64,000 bases of DNA, from NCBI RefSeq assembly GCF_025602895.1, contig NW_026516206.1:496001-560000 (forward strand). Direction: 5' to 3'. This stretch comes from Polychytrium aggregatum (lineage: Eukaryota > Chytridiomycota > Chytridiomycetes > Polychytriales). A model generated the notes under the pieces. The model did no database searches. It had not been told where the DNA came from and worked only from the letters and a program-made list of their open reading frames with translations. Below are positions 1 through 11,404 of this stretch, piece after piece (the stretch's first letter is position 1; each line of letters begins with the position of its first letter). Made by a program: the position numbers and the translations under genes.

Positions 1-158
1 CAGAGGCTTGCGCGATCAGCGATCAGCAGTGATCTCGCGACGGCACTCGGAATCTCTGGGATGGCCACCAGGCCAAGCGACACGATCGAGAGCGCCATGC
101 ATCCCCTCCAAAATTGGCATGATGATTGGCCCAAAGCACAGCAGGACACGGTACATAC

Positions 159-491
159 CTCCTCGGCCTTGGACGGCCCATCCATAAGCAGCACCAGCGC
201 GGCATACTTTTTCCAGTAGACAAAGCATAGGGGGAACTTTGCCAGGAAATGGTCGTATGCCTTTCGTACATTGGCCTTGTCGGCTTCGGGCGACTCGGCG
301 CTGATGGGCCCAGCAGAGGGCTGCTCAGCAAGACCAATCAGGTATTCCCACGACGAAAAGTCCTCCGGGTTCTTGGTGACAATCTCCCAGTGCTTATCCC
401 ACTCGGACTGTGGGGCGGCTGGGGTGACCGATGGCTGCGGCTCGGCAACGGTGCTGCTCGAGGCTTCAACGGAATCGGCGGTCGGGTCCAT
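159..491 (-). CDS. PRP39: Pre-mRNA-processing factor 39, first exon only (partial)
   Basis: This is the 5' coding exon of a U1 snRNP-associated HAT-repeat protein that acts in 5' splice-site recognition in the nucleus. The ATG is at 491-489 and the exon ends at 159 before a GTATGT donor; the rest lies beyond the window. After an acidic, Ser/Thr-rich leader of about 30 residues comes a HAT-type repeat with WDKHWEIVTKNPEDF and WEYLIGLAEQ, then YDHFLAKFPLCFVYWKKYA. That last stretch matches the Prp39 family pattern of a FPxCxxYWKKYA segment. No second exon can be assigned in 1-158, which reads as intron. The helicase gene at 994 is on the same strand, so 492-993 should hold this promoter. The family call rests on about 110 residues. 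Confidence 0.75.
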
Positions 492-860
492 GATCAGCGG
501 CGGAGAGAGAGAGAGGGTGGGAGTCGGGCGGGCAAGGGCGATCGGAGACTCGATGGCTTGGAGGCGCTGTGGAGGTCGGGCGTGCTCAGCAGTCGCAGAC
601 CAGGCAAGCCAGTTTGATGTGGGCAGAAGGATGGCGGGCCGTGGGTGCGTCCAGCCAGGGACAAGGCAGAAAAAAAGGCACAGCACAGGCAGGGGCGGAA
701 CATGCTGATGTAAGCGTGGCGCAGCGCATCTGTCCCCGTTTCCCGCACACTCGACCAGGGTGGTCATGTCCGCCGCGCTGCTGCTGCCACGGGGAGAATG
801 GTCGCTGCGGACGTGTGTGTATTCCATTCAAAAACAGGAGCGACAAACACAGGGCCCCAT

Positions 861-894
861 TTCATTTGATTTCATTTGATTTCATTTGATTTCA
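861..894. repeat. Short 10-bp tandem repeat
   Basis: The 10-base unit TTCATTTGAT is repeated about three and a half times between the PRP39 start and the Dbp5 stop codon. The surrounding 500 bases hold no supported gene and should contain the PRP39 promoter and the Dbp5 3' end. Confidence 0.8.
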
Positions 895-993
895 TTCTGC
901 GGCCGCTGAGGCGGACTGGTCCCGTTCGGCAGCGCCGCTGCGATGCAGCCCGACGGCATACGACGCCGGATTCTGCGATAGTTCGCCCTTGAT

Positions 994-2966
994 TTACTTC
1001 ACAGCCTTCTTCAGGATCTTCTCCACTTCCATGTAGTCGTCGGTCGGGACTCGGGTGATCTCCCGACCAAAGTGGTTCGAGATCTTCATCATCTGATCGT
1101 AGCTCTTTTGGTCGTGACAAAAGTTGATGCTCACGCCCGTGCGGCCAAAGCGGCCTGTTCTGCCGATGCGGTGGAGGTAGGTTTCAAAGTCGGGCTGGGG
1201 ACTTGTGCCCAGCAGGGGAATATCGTAGTTGATGACGAGATTGACCTGCAGAATGTCGATGCCGCGGGCAATCACGTTGGTTGTGATCAGGACCTTGCAC
1301 TTGCCCGAGCGGAAGTCGTCCATAATACGGTCACGCTCCTGGGGCATGTGCTGTCCGTGGAGACAGGTGACGGTGTGTCCCTGGGAAACCATCATCCGCT
1401 CGAGGCGCTCGGCAACATCGCGGCGCTGTAGAAATAACACAAGCTCGTTAGCTCGACAGCCATACACACGAGCTCGACAGTCATGCACACGAACTCGACA
1501 GCATACACACGAACTCGACAGTCACGCATGTGTACTCGACAGCCATCGCTCTTGACAGCAAATCAAGCCAGTGCCAGCCGCACTGCCGGGCCAGCCTGCG
1601 CACCCAGCAACTATGCTAACGCAGAGCACGGATACTCACGTTGACAAAGATGATGCTCTGTCCGATGGTAAGCAGACCGTAAATGGCGCACAACACCTCG
1701 GCCTTGTGGTTTTCGTTTTTGCAGTCCATGTAGAACTGCTTGATGCCGTCGACCGAGAGCTCCTCGCGTTTCAGCGAGATTGAGTTGGCGTTGGGGGCGA
1801 ACCGGTTGGCAAAGGACCGGATTTGATCGTTGAAGGTAGCGGAGAAGAGCACAATTTGACACGAGGGCGAGGCACGGACGACAAAGCTGGATCAAATCCA
1901 AGCAGTTAGTGCCAACATTAGCAGCGTGTCCCAGTCGTGATCGCGAATCACCAATCCAAAAACCCGCATCGAACCAATCGATATGTCAGATCCGAATCAG
2001 TGGGAGGTAGCTCGGCGGCATGACCAGCAAAGGTCAGCCGGTCAAAGTCGAGCTGACCGAGCTGAGAATGTGATTCTCGAGGTGCAGCTCACTTGCTCGA
2101 GGTGCAGCTCACTTGCCCGGCCCGATCGGTCCGATCGCCGCATATCTGCGGCTGCATCACTCATGCCAGCCGCTGCGACCACCGAATCGAGGCCAGGGAG
2201 CAGATGACGAAAAGATAGCTACGCACTTTTTGGCCTTCAGACTTTGCTCCTGGAGTCCCTGTCCGTCAAGCATGTTGTCTGCCTCGTCGAGAACAAAGAT
2301 CTTGACGTTCTTGAGGTCGACCATGCGCTTCTGGATGAGGTCGAGGAGAGTGCCGGGCGTACCGACGACGATCTGGGCGTCGACCTTCTGGCCCTTGGGG
2401 ATCGAGTCCTTGACGGCGTACGCAGTGGTGACGCCCGTGAACTTGCCCATTTGCGTCAGGTTGTCCATGATCTGGCCGGCCAGCTCGCGGGCAGGCGCAA
2501 GACAGATGGCTTGCGGGCTTTTGAGGTCAAAGTTGACCCGCGAGAGCATCGAGAGGACAAACGCCGCGGTTTTGCCGGTTCCTGACTGCGACTGCCCAAT
2601 CATGTTCTTGGGGGGATTCGAGAGCAGGAGCGGAAGAGCCTTCTCCTGGATCCTCGATGGCTTCTGGAAGCCCATTCCGTAGATGCCCTTGAGGAGGTTG
2701 GGGTTGAGTCCAAGATCCTCAAACGACGACACGGCGGTGTAGAGAACGCTCTGGTCTCCGTCCGCCAGGCTGACCTCGACCTGATGCTCGCCACTGTCCT
2801 CGACCAGGCCACTGTGCTTGGGGCGGCTCGGGACTTCGGGCTCGTCTTCGGCCGAGGCGGTTGTGGAGAGCTCTTCAACCTTGTTTGCAAGCTGCTCGAC
2901 GGCGGCTGCTCGAGGCAGGAATGTGTGGAGCCGGCGAAACAGACGGGAGATAGGTTCCGACCCCAA
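994..2966 (-). CDS. DBP5: DEAD-box ATP-dependent RNA helicase Dbp5/DDX19
   Basis: This helicase remodels mRNPs at the cytoplasmic face of the nuclear pore during mRNA export. Three exons are clear: about 2966-2227, 1886-1640 and 1425-994. The motifs appear in family order: F-x-D-L-G-L with a Q-motif (GFQKPSRIQEKALP), AQSQSGTGKT-like motif I (GQSQSGTGKT), PARELA, GTPGT, DEADNML (DEAD box), LFSATF (SAT motif), FVN then the TTNVIARGID and HRIGRTGRFG helicase motifs, ending in a VPTDD..EVEKILKK tail typical of Dbp5. Exon phases fit (phase 2, then phase 0). The 5' end is unresolved: the frame is open to 2966 but the first codon there is TTG. A small upstream coding exon is likely, probably spliced near 2905, but I could not identify it. 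Confidence 0.93.
1441..1546. repeat. Intronic minisatellite in DBP5 intron 2
   Basis: About five degenerate copies of a roughly 23-base unit containing CTCGACAG and ACACACGA lie between the donor at 1639 and the acceptor at 1426. It does not enter an exon. Confidence 0.7.
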
Positions 2967-3945
2967 GCGGATGGACGTTGATTTGGAGGAGCAATACCGA
3001 GTGCCCGAGACACGCAGTCGGGACAGGACGCCGAGGAGCGGCGACAGAGATGAGCGACGGCATGAGTGCGGGTTGACGAGCAGAGGATCGATGAGCGGCG
3101 GATTGATGAACAGAGGGCAGACAGAGGCCGATGCTTAACAGGCGGTGCAAGCGAGACGAGCGAGGCATGGGATCGCAAGTGCGTGCGGCTTTGAAGCTGC
3201 TGCATGGCTCGGCTGCTGACCGGCTCGATATCGCCGTCGGTGCCTGCCAGCGACCAGAGTTCGCTTCAATCGTGTCTGGGCGCTGTTTGGCAAGGGAGAC
3301 TCGCCGGAGGCATACCGTTTTGCTTAGCGGGATCAATCGGGGTCAGCTCGGGCGGAGCCGACCAGCTCGAGGCAGCAGTGGGGGCCTTGCCCCATCCGGA
3401 GTCTTCCGATGCCATGTGTGCGGTCGCTTGGGTGGTGGTCGGTGCGGGGGAGAGGCAGATCAGTGCAGACAAGCGACGGATGCGGAGGCGAGCGGCCCAG
3501 CAAGCAGCCAAATCCAGGCGTGGGAAAGGCCTGGTGCGACAGCGACGGCAATTTTTTCGCACGCGCTAATGAAATTCATTGTTGCGAGGTCGTTCCTGGC
3601 TGCATTGCCAGGGCCATGCCGCCGACCATGCAGATGCCGATGGATGCAAAATGAGGTACGGGATAGTCTCGGCGATGCAGGGAACGCTATCGGATGGCGC
3701 TAGTGTGGTTGCGCTGTGGGTGCAGCGGCGGCTCGTTGCGGCCGCACATCCATCGCAAGCAAGGCAACACGGCAGCGAGCGAACACTGTCCATGACGGAA
3801 GGCAACGGCATCGAGCCGCCAGCGAAGCGACCGCATTCCAGAGATCCGATATGCCCTCCGCAGCACGCTGCCGAGCCGCCGCGCAAAAGTAATGGTGGGT
3901 GGTGGCGGCGGCGGCGGCGTCGGGATGCTGGACGGGACCGATTCA

Positions 3946-3977
3946 GCGAACTTGGTTTGAAACGGGACACCTTCACA
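3946..3977 (+). mobile_element. Solo terminal-repeat-like sequence of the Fanzor/Tc1-like family
   Basis: Bases 3957-3977 match 26434-26454 at 20 of 21 positions, with core TGAAACGGGACACC. The same core (TGAAACAGGACACC) is the left terminus of the 300-bp deletion derivative at about 42.3 kb, and a diverged form (AAAACGGGACACCC) is the left end of the full Fanzor element at 34.04 kb. No matching opposite end was found nearby, so this is a solo end or a badly decayed copy. Confidence 0.45.
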
Positions 3978-4489
3978 TGTAGATGGCTTGTGTATTGGTT
4001 GATGTTGATCGATCTGGCTGAGCGACTTTGATCGGTACCCAAACCAGCGATATTGCTCTTTGCCCTGTGTCTTTCTCCCTCATCCCAGGTATGTCTTCGT
4101 GCCCTGACCTGCAGTGACTACATCTGGAGCGGCTCGCTGGTCCCGTCGTGCCCACTCGCTGCATCCATCTCTCCCACACAGGACACCACAGGCCGGGGCC
4201 CCGCCTCGGATCCATGGCGGTGAAGGATTCATCTCAGGCAGCAAGCATCTCGGCACTATCCAATGAGGCCTGAAGTAACAACCTTATCTGTCACTGGGGA
4301 GTCGAGCGTGGCCTGCCTTGACTGTTGTGGTGGACTCTGTCGATGAGATATCGACTGCAGATATTGGAGGCATGGACGGACTGACACCATGAGGCAGACC
4401 GACTCCATGGGACGGCCACAGGGAAATGGTTAGATCCACTTGTGATATGATCCGACCACGCCGTGTTTGTCCGTGTGGGACGATGTGTC

Positions 4490-4960
4490 TCATTCTTTCT
4501 CCAACACGCTGTACGAATCGTTCTTGCAACGCTCCTGGCAGGAGACTCGCCAAATGTGGGATCCAGCACCGGTCAGCACGGAGTCCAATGTCGCAGGAGG
4601 ATATTGCCCGGCATTGTCGAAGAGGAAGGAGGAATACAGGTCTGGCCCGCCAACGACCGTGGGAGCCGGTCCCAGCAGCCAGCAAAAGTACCTGGAGAGG
4701 TGTGCGTGCGTTGGAGCCGAAGATCGCTTCTCGTTGATATCGCAGAACAACACAGCCAGATACTTCCAACCGCTACCCAGGTGATTCGCAAACAATCGAA
4801 CCGGCATCCAACGGCAGTCCTGCCGGGCAACAACTGGACTGCTGCCGGCCTCAATAGCACGGCCGCCTGAGGGCGGGGCTTGCATCAAGAGCACTGCAAA
4901 TGCCGACAACACCGAGACGATAGCACTGCTCGCCCTGATAGCATTCCTCGCTGATAGCAT
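4490..4960 (-). CDS. Possible small hydrophobic-leader protein (doubtful)
   Basis: I do not recognise this. The single open frame runs from an ATG at 4960 to TGA at 4490, about 156 residues. It opens with a hydrophobic stretch (about residues 9-30) that could be a signal peptide or signal anchor, and has several scattered cysteines. The start codon sits in a degenerate tandem repeat, codon use is not distinctive, and no splice pattern supports it. It could be a chance open frame or a decayed gene. Confidence 0.22.
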   Translation of the reverse strand: MLSARNAIRASSAIVSVLSAFAVLLMQAPPSGGRAIEAGSSPVVARQDCRWMPVRLFANHLGSGWKYLAVLFCDINEKRSSAPTHAHLSRYFCWLLGPAPTVVGGPDLYSSFLFDNAGQYPPATLDSVLTGAGSHIWRVSCQERCKNDSYSVLEKE

Positions 4961-5022
4961 TACTCGCCCTGATAGCACTGCTCGTCCAGAACATTACTCG
5001 TCCAGAACATTACTCGTCCAGA
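4915..5022. repeat. Degenerate tandem repeat
   Basis: Several copies of a unit like GATAGCATTACTCGCCCT are followed by copies of TCCAGAACATTACTCG. It lies in the intergenic region upstream of the LAMMER kinase. Confidence 0.65.
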
Positions 5023-5945
5023 TCCACCTCGCCCCCGTCGATCCGTCTTGCCCAACCACTTTTGCGCAACAACCCTTTCCCACCGGGCTCGTCGCCACAG
5101 CCGCCTCCCCCGTCCAAACAGCAAACAGTCAGGCCCCGTGTGGACTGCGTTTGCACAGAACCGCCTGTTGCGGCCTTCTCTGCAGGATCCGTCGATCCGT
5201 CTTCTCTTTTCCAGAGGCCGACCGCCGGATCTGCAGACCCTCCCTCCCTCTCTCGGAGCAAGCCGTCTCTCCTCTTTCCGGCCCTCGCTTCACAGTCTCT
5301 TCCCCCCCCCTTCCCGGCCCCGCTGCTGCAAGCCTTGGACCTGTGCCCTGCTTGGCTTGACCCGGTGCTCGCCCCTCCCCCTCGCCCTCCGCATCTCGCC
5401 CCTCGGCTCCATCCCGCCCTTGCCTCCCCAGCTTTTGCGCTTTTTTGTCCTTGGTGGTCGTCCGGCTGGCATTCCTGGCTGGAAGTTCTTTCTCTGCGCA
5501 TCAAACCGCTGGCCTCAATCTCCCCCGATAATGCTCGGACCTCCCTCTTGCGACTGACCCTGCTCTGCTTCAATCCTGTCAAGAGAACTACCTGCGCTCC
5601 CGTCGACGCTGACAAAGCCTGCTTCGTTGCTCTCTTGCTCTTTCCGGCCTGCCCACACTCAGAACTGAGTCAAGCAGTCCGCCTGTTTCCCCTCCCTCCA
5701 ATTCTTCATTCCCAAGCCCAGTCCCCTCCCCCTCATTTGCTTTCGCTCTTTCGACTGCACCTCCCTCTCGGTCTGCAGCCATTCTTCTGGAACCGCTTAT
5801 CCGCCCCCGGCTTCGGCTTCCGAGTTACGAGTTCCTGATCAGTCCCGCCTCTGTTTCAACCGACATTCTGTATTCCTCGTCCAGCCTCCCAGCTTTCTCC
5901 GGCTGACATCAACACCTTCTTGATTTTCATAATTGCGTATTCGTT

Positions 5946-8900
5946 ATGTCTTCGTATAATACCGTTAATCACATTTGCTCTGGTTCTTCCCAAAACCATG
6001 TCATGGGTCCGCATCCTGGACAATCCTACTTCCACCCAGGCTCGCATCCGTCGACCAACTCGTCATCAGTGCACATCTTGCTGAATCAAGAACAAGCCTT
6101 CTCGTCAATAGCCTTGAGCCCATACTCGAATGGGAGCCTCGACCCAGCCCATCGCCACTCGGATCCGTCGCAGTCCTTCATCGACTCTTCCGACCCTCTC
6201 CGGCCATCCGGCAAGCTACCGCAGACTGCATTTCTGCCCGTGCGCATTTCCGTCACCGGCTCTCATCCAGACGACTCGCCCAAGCTCCAATCATTTTCGC
6301 GATCACAGCCAAACCCGCTGGATTCGTCGCTGCTCTCGTACGAGAGCGCTTTCCCGCTTTCGTACCCATCAGACTTTCAACCGGCGAACGGTGTTCCGTC
6401 CATCGACATCGAAAAAAGCAGCCAGCATCTTTCCCCGCCGTCGTCCCATGAAGCTCTGGTTTCGCTGCTGTATCCGACTTCGGTTCCTGTCTCGGTGGCC
6501 GCGCTGGTGGCCAACGTCCCACACACACCATCGTTCTCGGGCCCAGGAGCATCGACACCGCTGTTCAACCACCACGACGCCGCATCGCCGTCACTGTATC
6601 ATCGAGGCGGTGCTCCATTCTCGCCCATGCTGCCCTCGGGCCATCCTGCACCATCGGCGTCAAGACCACCACCGTCGCAGACGGGCTCGCTCCAGCGCCC
6701 CTTCCACCGCGGATCCATGAGCACCATATCGATGGAGGGCGGCCTCCACAACTCGTCCATGATCGGCTCCAGCCGGTATAGTTCGCCGTGCTTCCCCCGA
6801 AACTGCAACGCCGAGCTGCTGTCGTCGCCCGCCCCCGTGGCCATGAACTGGGGCCACAGCCCGTACTCCTCGCCGCTGGGGTACACGGGATCGGAGCCGG
6901 GCATGCAAGTCTATACCCGCTCTGGGGCTCCATCGTACAACACCACCCCCGTCGACTCGCACCTCTCCTCCAACGTTACATCCCCGCACAGCTTTCTCCA
7001 CCGTACGCCCTCACGCAGCGAAATCCTGGCAAACCCGTCAAGCGTGCTTCCTCAAGGTGTCAAGCGCGGCCGCAGCCCGGGCATGGTGTTTGATGGCCGG
7101 CCGCCGTTTGTGTCGACTCCCGGCCACCCGCTTCTTCCGACATCGTTGGCGAGCGACGCTGCCCCATTTGGCTACATTCCCAGTCTGGAGCCATTCGACG
7201 GCTCGGTGCCTGTCAGCGCTCCTGTTCTGCCCCCCGGTGGCTCGTATCAAACGCAAGGCCGCCGACGGTCCATTCGGCTGCTCACCCGAAGCCTGCACAT
7301 GGGCCCCACATCCGGCCTGGCGGGTCTCCGGGCCGACCATCCCGATCTTGCCTCGGCGAACGATGCCCGCGAGCCTGTCCCGAGCCACGGTTCGCTGTCG
7401 TCGTATTATCCACCATCGGTGCCCATGACCCAGCTGCCAAGCTCGATCTCGCACCTGGTGTCGGCCCAGTCGCCGACGACACTCAAGTTTGTCGAGTCTT
7501 CGATGTACCCAGAGCCTTTGTTGAACCTACCGCTGCCAACGACACTGCAGTCTCAGCCGTACCCACAGCGACAGTCACAACAGTATCCTGCGACTCTCTC
7601 GGAGCTACAGACGCCGTCGTATCCGATGAACCAGCAGCCTCTCGTGTCTGATCCCCTGTTGGCCCAGGGCTTTGTGGACTACGCTGGCTCGGGCCGCATG
7701 CACACAAAGGCCTCGCAGTTCGTGTCGCTGGCTTCCCCAGGCTCCCAGCGACTGACAGGTGACGGGCATGCGTCGCAGCTCTACCTCTACCCCAAGGGTT
7801 CCGGCTCTGTCAATGCTGGCTCCTCGAACCTTACTTTGATGCCCTCTGCGCCGGTGGGTTCGACGACATCAAATCCATCGTCGATGAATGCTTCTTCGCT
7901 CGGGGTGCCCTATGCATTCCCAGCGCCGCCATCGCGAGTGTACGCCAAGACGGACCCCCACATTGTCCCGCTTCCCAAAGCCCTGGAGCTGCACCACGCC
8001 CCTGCGATGGGCCTGCCGCCGACCACGTCCTATGTTGTCAATCCATTCCCCTATTCGGGCAACAGTGTCGCCTCGCAAAAGTCACTCCTCCTCGCCAGCC
8101 GCCCATCCGACCACGGGATCTCCACCTCTGACTCGGGCTCCAAGCCCAAGCGACGGAAAAACAGTGGCCCTACCTTCTACCCACCCAACCACGTGCGTCC
8201 GGCCTCCCCACAGGTATGAGGTGTCGGCTGACGTTAGAGCGCTGAACCGGAGCGCCAGTACATGCAGCAGCGCCAGTACATGCAACAGCAACAGCACATG
8301 CAACAGCGACAGCGACGATCAGCGAGCAACAGTCATACGCACGTAGAGTTGTGGGCTTTTGGACTGGTACCTGCTGGTTCGAGCGCCAGCAGAGCGATAT
8401 CCACCGCTAACCGCCAACGCCATCCTATGGGCTGCCCTGCCACTCGCCAGGCGCTCAAAACACCGGTACAGCAGTCGTGTGACGACAAAGATGGCCACTA
8501 CATTGTCAAGCCAAACGACATTTTGGCATCGCAGTGTACGTACGACTGCAGGCGGCGTGCGTGTGTGTCTGTGCACGCAGACTTGGTATCGGGTGCCTAA
8601 TAATTGCACCGTGGTTTTGCTGCCACAGACCGCATTATCCGTCTCCTGGGCCAGGGCACCTTCGGAAAAGTTGTCGAGGCGACCGATGGCGAAGGCAAGA
8701 AGTACGCAATCAAGATCATTCGTTCGACGCCCAAGTACAGGGAAGCCTCTCGCGTGGAGGTCCGCGTGCTCGAGCACATCAAACGCGAGGACCCCACAAA
8801 CTCGATGTAAGCGGCAGGACCGTTTGGCCAGCCCTGTGACTGCGGATGAGCCATCTGCTGCAGCTTGAAGTCTAACGACGCCACCTTTCGGGATAACCGC

Positions 8901-10449
8901 CCAACTGACAGGCAATGCATCCAGCTGCGGAAGTTCTTTGAGTACAAGCACCACAGCTGCATGGTGTTTGACCTGCTGAGCCAGAGTGTCTTTGACTTTC
9001 TCAAGGACAACCACTTCAATCCTTTCCCGCCAGAGCACATATTCCGATTTACGAAACAAATCGTGACCGCGGTTGCGTTTCTGCATCGGAACGAGCTGGT
9101 TCACACGGATCTCAAGCCAGGTTGGGCACACTGCGCTGACAGATGCGGTGGGGAGGCATTAGGGAATTGGAGCACAGTTGTTGGTCCGTCGATCATGCTG
9201 TTGATGGAGCGGCAAAGAATGTCGACACTAACTGCTGCACTGGCTTGCTTGTGACGTTTCCTGCGGCTCTTGCTCGACAAACCCTCAAGAAAACATCATG
9301 CTGAACGACAATTCTTACACGCTCTCGACGACCGATATCGGGGTGGGTCTCGTTGGCTCTAATGGCCCATCGTTAGGATCGGGAACATTGTCAGCCAGGT
9401 GCAGCCTGGCGAAACCCAAATCGCACCGCTCGTCGCTGATGCCCTTACTCTCGTCCACAGCGTGACAAGAAACCCAAAAAGCTCCTCAAAAACGCCACAA
9501 TCCAGCTGATCGATTTTGGCAGCGCAGTCTTTGAGCGCGAGTATCACTCGACTGTCGTCAGCACGCGCCACTACCGAGCGCCCGAGGTGATTCTGAATCT
9601 CGGATGGTCATATCCGTGCGATATGGTAAGCAGAGTCAAGACTGAACGGGCACGAGACGAGCCCGACCGCTTGTATATCTGAGGCTTGTTGCTTTGGATG
9701 TCTGAGGTTGAAAGTCCCGGTTGCAAGATGCTGTTTATCCTACGGTGGTGCGTCCAGAACGGTTGCCAGACTGGTCAGTTTGGGTTGAATATCGCAGTGA
9801 CCGCGCTAACAACGCTTGCTCGATGACATCAGTGGTCCGTCGGGTGCATCCTGGTCGAGTTCTGGACAGGCGACGCGCTTTTCCAGACCCACGACAAGTA
9901 AGTCTGGGGGGGGGGTAGATGTGGTGCAGGCGGTCTGTTCATGTCAAACTACTCTCGGCGGACTGTATACTCACGATGTGTGATGCGGTCGTTCAATCCC
10001 AGTCTGGAGCATCTGGCCATGATGGAACAGGTGCTTGGTCGATTCCCGCTGTCGATGATAGAAAAGTCTTCGGTCTTCCAAAAGTATTTCAACGCCGATG
10101 GATCTGTTTCCCATCCAAAGGAAGACACTACCAAGACCAGCATCAACAACGTGCGGCGAATGAAGCGAATAAGCGTAAGCGGCGGGCCGGCAACCAAATC
10201 CCACATGTTGGCACAACCCTGCACCAGGCTATATCGCCGGATCCCTCTGAGGCGGTCGCCGAACTGATGCCGATTGCACCCCGCTCTCCCCATACTCTGC
10301 AGGATATCATCAAGGTCAAGCGCAACGACGACTTTGCGTTCCGCTTCCTGGATCTCGTGTCGCGCATGCTCACACCCGATCCAAAGGAGCGCATTACGGC
10401 CCAGGATGCCCTGCATCACTCATTCTTTTCCCTGTATCCAGGATGTTGA
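5946..10449 (+). CDS. LAMMER (CLK/Kns1-type) dual-specificity protein kinase
   Basis: LAMMER kinases phosphorylate SR proteins and other targets to control splicing and growth. Nine exons: 5946-8213, 8451-8535, 8629-8806, 8912-9120, 9290-9342, 9461-9625, 9833-9897, 10003-10174 and 10303-10449. They sum to 1114 codons and every phase agrees. Residues 1-756 are one Ser/Pro/His-rich, low-complexity exon, probably disordered. The kinase domain starts with [15 protein letters not shown], then glycine loop [17 protein letters not shown] (VAIK lysine), HTDLKPENIML catalytic loop, IDFGSAVF (DFG) and [12 protein letters not shown]. The LAMMER signature reads [11 protein letters not shown]. The first intron (8214-8450) holds CAG/CAA repeats and a CTAAC branch-like site. 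Kinase identity is very secure; the second exon's left edge is inferred. Confidence 0.93.
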
Positions 10450-11404
10450 CTGGCGAGATCCTCCCCCCCCCTCATTCCTCCCACCCCTCCCTGCGACCAA
10501 CACCAACTGCGCGTGCGCATCTGCCGATGCAAAAGCAAGCGATAGAACGCCGAAAATAGACTGCGCCCTCTCTCCCCTCCCGCTCCCCTGTCTGATCTCC
10601 CTTCCTCCGCCTCTCCATGTCTCGCCTGTCTCTCTTCTGTCGTGCCTTGTGCCTGCCTGGCACTGTCCGAGCCAGGGGCACACAGCCGCCCGGTGCCGCC
10701 AGCAACCACCACAATAACACCGATCCCTGACCCACGATCTGTGCGATGTGCCCTGCTTGCTCTGCTGCGTGTGATGTCGCCATCGGCAGATCTGCCTGTT
10801 TCATGGGCGCCCATGGTCGATCTTGGCGGCTGACAAACACCTCGATGCAGGACCAGCAGTCGATGCTCGCTCGACCAACCAGCAAACCCTGGCAATGCCT
10901 CGCCCTCCCTGCATGTGGAGTTGCTGATTCTCCCGAATATCCTTTGTCGGCCTTGGCGAGACCCTGCCCCAAATACCGCTTGTGATGTGGTTTGTTGGGG
11001 CCCAAGAAGGAAGGTGGGCTTGGCAGCACGGGAACAGTCGCGCCGGTTGAACTGGAGGCCCCCGTTGGCCGACCAGGATGAATGCGAATACTGGCCGATT
11101 GCCACCGTGGCAGCAAGCCAAGTGTTTTTGCCGTGGCCAGGATTGTCCCCAAAACCATCTTGGTTGTTGCGATCGGGCTTGCTCTTCCCCCCACCACCAC
11201 CACCACCACCGCCGCCTATATAGATGCTGCAATGGTACCCCGTCCCGCCGCCGCTCTGCTCTCTGCTCTCTGGGCTATCGCAAACACACTCCAAGCCGAC
11301 TGCATTCGACTCTGCGCGCATCCTGCCAAAGCTCCAGCACATCCCTCGTCCTCTGCCATTGCGTCGTTCTCCCGTGAAACCACAGCAGCTCTCTCAGCAC
11401 CACC
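10450..11404. other. Intergenic region between kinase and hydrolase
   Basis: This holds the 3' flank of the LAMMER kinase and the promoter of the alpha/beta hydrolase. It is C-rich, with a CCA-repeat run at about 11191-11213. No coding exon was recognised. Confidence 0.5.
11217..11223 (+). promoter_or_regulatory. Candidate TATA box of the hydrolase gene
   Basis: TATATAG follows a CCACCACC-rich run and sits about 185 bases upstream of the ATG at 11405. Spacing to a transcription start is unknown. Confidence 0.35.

Larger units (their letters stand above)
2967..5945. other. Gene-poor divergent intergenic region
   Basis: About 3 kb separates the diverging Dbp5 (-) and LAMMER kinase (+) genes. 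I see no gene here with family resemblance. It must hold the missing 5' end of Dbp5 near 2970-3170. The last 900 bases (about 5040-5940) are strongly pyrimidine-rich on the + strand, as expected for a long leader or promoter of the kinase; long open frames in that stretch reflect composition. A transposon-end-like sequence at 3946-3977 and a tandem repeat at about 4915-5022 are listed separately. Confidence 0.5.

Noticed and set aside
5062-5838. 258-codon open frame on + upstream of the LAMMER kinase
   Set aside because: It starts at TTG, is Pro/Ser/Leu-rich from a pyrimidine-rich leader, and has no family resemblance.
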